This document shows, piece by piece, positions 23,268 to 24,808 of a DNA stretch of 24,808 nucleotides. Positions within the stretch are counted from its first letter, which is position 1; every line of letters begins with the position of its first letter. The notes beneath the pieces are model-generated. The model had not been told where the DNA came from, did not search any database, and saw nothing but the letters and a program-made list of their open reading frames with translations. The DNA comes from a virus. The stretch is taken from positions 1-24,808 of IMG/VR virus record IMGVR_UViG_3300009149_000258; one strand, given 5' to 3'. A program made the translations under genes and the position numbers.

Positions 23268-24368
23268 ATGACGTTCAAAAAGTTTACAATTGGTGCAATA
23301 ATACTTATGATTGCCGGATGGTTTATATTATTCAGTGACTCAAAAGCCGCCACCGAAACGAGGCGAATATTGCATATTGAGGCTACGATAGCAAGCCTGT
23401 CATCTAATCTTGTTGCGTTACAGATAGCAATCGGAAGCGAGGATGCTGAGGATAGCCAAAGCAGGGGCCTCGGTTACAGGGCGCAATACTACAAAGACGG
23501 AGCCGGGACTATGGAGGCAGTTGCCGTACAGGGTGGAAATATTGAGACCGATACAATACGTGGTGCCGGTGGTTCTGCCGTAATTATGCCCGATGTTGCG
23601 AATAAGGACGAACTACTTGTAATATCCGCAACATCTAATAATAATATAACCTTTACCGGATACGATAATACCAGTGGAGAGGTATTCAATAAGTGGCGAT
23701 TTAAATTTGATTCTGATTATACTGATTATTTAGATATTCATCAATCGGGTGGGTCTGGATGGGTGCGATTCCAAGGGGTCGGTGCGTTGCGGTTTGGGTC
23801 GGTTACTAATTATGTTACGATAACTAATGATGCTCTTGATGCTGACAGTATCGACGTAAATCATATACGGGTAAATACTACCGCATACTGTAAAAGTATA
23901 GATATTGGTTTAATAAAGACTGACTCACTTATTCATGGCGTATACCATTTTGTTCCTGGATCATATACCATCCCCGTAGGTGCGGCCGCTGATACAAATA
24001 TATTTTCCACCGCAGCGCATACTTTATGGATAACATATGAATCTGATGGAGTTATTGAGATCAATGATAAATTTATCATTAAAGCAGCAGGTGATTTTAG
24101 TATTGCGGGTGCGGTTTCATTTAGTGGAACTATTAACGATGCCATAGAAATAGGTTATATACATAAACGAGGGGCGGTAAAGACTAAATTGCCGGGTGCT
24201 CAAATATCAGATATAAAAACAACTGGCCGCTCCTCACCTACTCCGGTACCGGGATACCTCGAAGACGGGGCAATAAATGACACCATTTATATGTACGTTA
24301 AAAACTCAGGTGCCGGTAATATTACTGCCCGTTCCGGATATATTGAGATCACTTACAGACATAATTAA
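23268..24368 (+). CDS. Putative exported or membrane-anchored fibre-like protein (366 aa)
   Basis: ATG 23268 follows AAAGGGG by five bases; a longer in-frame reading from 23133 lies inside the tip gene and is rejected. Residues 6-22 (FTIGAIILMIAGWFILF) are a strong hydrophobic segment after a basic start, followed by SDSKAATE, a possible cleavage site. Then a heptad-like helix (IEATIASLSSNLVALQIAIG) and a beta-rich, Asp/Ser-rich body follow: VQGGNIETDTIRGAGG, NDALDADSIDVNHIRVNTTA. The C-terminal region has strands ending in SGYIEITYRHN. The pattern is that of a trimeric fibre with an unusual N-terminal export or anchor signal. It resembles the fibre-like gene at 6208 in general style. Confidence 0.7.
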   Translation: MTFKKFTIGAIILMIAGWFILFSDSKAATETRRILHIEATIASLSSNLVALQIAIGSEDAEDSQSRGLGYRAQYYKDGAGTMEAVAVQGGNIETDTIRGAGGSAVIMPDVANKDELLVISATSNNNITFTGYDNTSGEVFNKWRFKFDSDYTDYLDIHQSGGSGWVRFQGVGALRFGSVTNYVTITNDALDADSIDVNHIRVNTTAYCKSIDIGLIKTDSLIHGVYHFVPGSYTIPVGAAADTNIFSTAAHTLWITYESDGVIEINDKFIIKAAGDFSIAGAVSFSGTINDAIEIGYIHKRGAVKTKLPGAQISDIKTTGRSSPTPVPGYLEDGAINDTIYMYVKNSGAGNITARSGYIEITYRHN

Positions 24369-24377
24369 GGGGAATTA

Positions 24378-24611
24378 ATGGTAAAACTATTAAATCAGTG
24401 GTCCGGCCCGATGTTGTTAGTTTACATGATAGTCAGTTCATTACTGAGTTGGTTTTTTAATGGTAACAGAGATTTAATAAATCGGGTCGAGGCTCACGGA
24501 AACAGGATTACGGAAAACAGGTCTGAAATTAAATTCGTCCATGAACGCCAAGACCGCATGGAGATTAATATTCAGAATAATCTTGATATTATATTGAGCA
24601 AGCTAAAGTAA
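24378..24611 (+). CDS. Small membrane/coiled-coil protein, holin or spanin candidate (77 aa)
   Basis: Residues 7-27 (QWSGPMLLVYMIVSSLLSWFF) are a probable transmembrane helix, followed by a charged helical stretch of about 45 residues (NRVEAHGNRITENRSEIKFV, then NIQNNLDIILSKLK) with heptad spacing. One membrane span plus a coiled coil is seen in XhlA-like or Rz-like lysis proteins, though XhlA has the reverse order. AAGGGG precedes ATG 24378. Position after the fibre gene at the end of the structural cluster suits a lysis role. A convergent gene appears to overlap its last 23 nt. Confidence 0.6.
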   Translation: MVKLLNQWSGPMLLVYMIVSSLLSWFFNGNRDLINRVEAHGNRITENRSEIKFVHERQDRMEINIQNNLDIILSKLK

Positions 24612-24807
24612 TATAATACGTCAATTTCCAGAAATCCGGCTTGTATTCCCACGCTGAAAGACTGTCAAATATTACCCCCTGGTATTCTGCCGGTAGCGCA
24701 ACCGTGTCCCGGCTGGCCCATTCTCCGCGCCTCTCAATATCAATTATAATCCGGTTGCTTAATGCCTCCGATTTCGATTTATATTTATTCGCTATGCTAT
24801 CCCCCGA
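24589..24807 (-). CDS. C-terminal part of an opposite-strand protein (partial)
   Basis: Read on the minus strand, 72 uninterrupted codons run from the window edge to a TAA at 24589-24591; the start lies outside. The sequence begins SGDSIANKYKSKSEALSNRI and continues with DIERRGEWASRDTVALPAEY, then FDSLSAWEYKPDFW and LTYYITLACSI. It looks like a genuine mixed helix/strand protein. A faint resemblance of the SNR...AEYQGVIFDSLSAW stretch to SleB-type cell-wall hydrolases (VVLNRV...GVVYQ..QFSAW) is noted, but the spacing is imperfect and the protein ends too soon after it. It is the only gene on this strand and is convergent to the phage genes. Confidence 0.5.
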   Translation of the reverse strand, partial: SGDSIANKYKSKSEALSNRIIIDIERRGEWASRDTVALPAEYQGVIFDSLSAWEYKPDFWKLTYYITLACSI

Positions 24808-24808
24808 A

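Noticed and set aside
1-24808. CRISPR arrays, insertion sequences, attachment sites or diversity-generating retroelement
   Set aside because: No regularly spaced repeats, transposase or reverse transcriptase reading frames, and no tRNA-end duplications were found on reading both strands.

Overview
The window is one contiguous late (structural) region of a tailed double-stranded DNA bacteriophage or prophage. Nearly every gene is on the + strand, genes are tightly packed with ATGA/TAATG stop-start overlaps, and strong GGAGG-type ribosome binding sites are common. The order is the classic one: small and large terminase, portal, scaffold, major capsid, connector and neck proteins, tail terminator, tail tube, tail chaperones, tape measure, distal tail and tip. 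No sheath or baseplate-wedge gene is seen and there is a tape measure of about 740 residues, so a siphovirus-like virion with a long non-contractile tail is most likely. The host cannot be named. The genes use ordinary bacterial start codons and Sec-type signal peptides, and nothing seen points to one phylum.

Layout. 1-129: AT-rich leader with palindromes that look like operators. 130-1604: DNA-modification pair, a ParB-like protein and a C5-cytosine methyltransferase. 1573-3256: terminase small and large subunits, followed by a terminator hairpin. 3257-3587: the only long gene-free stretch, which appears to encode a compact structured RNA. 3588-4275: three very small genes, two of them Cys-rich. 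4259-5782: portal. 5775-8152: four consecutive proteins with N-terminal export signals, the last carrying a LamG domain. 8166-8935: three small genes, one with a hydrophobic N-terminus. 8990-11050: scaffold, major capsid protein and a possible decoration protein, closed by a terminator hairpin. 11109-13611: connector with an inserted LamG domain, neck protein and tail terminator candidates. 13621-15333: two small related proteins and the probable tail tube. 15334-15428: a structured leader that can pair with the next gene's ribosome binding site. 15429-18859: two tail-chaperone-position genes and the tape measure. 18861-23257: distal tail protein with a duplicated domain, and a 1183-residue tail-tip protein with an N-terminal LamG domain. 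23268-24611: a membrane-anchored or exported fibre-like protein and a small membrane/coiled-coil protein. 24589-24807: the C-terminal end of an opposite-strand gene that leaves the window.

The most unusual points are the structured RNA behind the terminase, LamG-like domains in three separate structural genes (one splitting a connector), and a run of export signals inside a head-gene cluster. No integrase, replication gene, head maturation protease or clearly identifiable lysin is seen. All family assignments come from reading motifs and gene order; no database search was possible.
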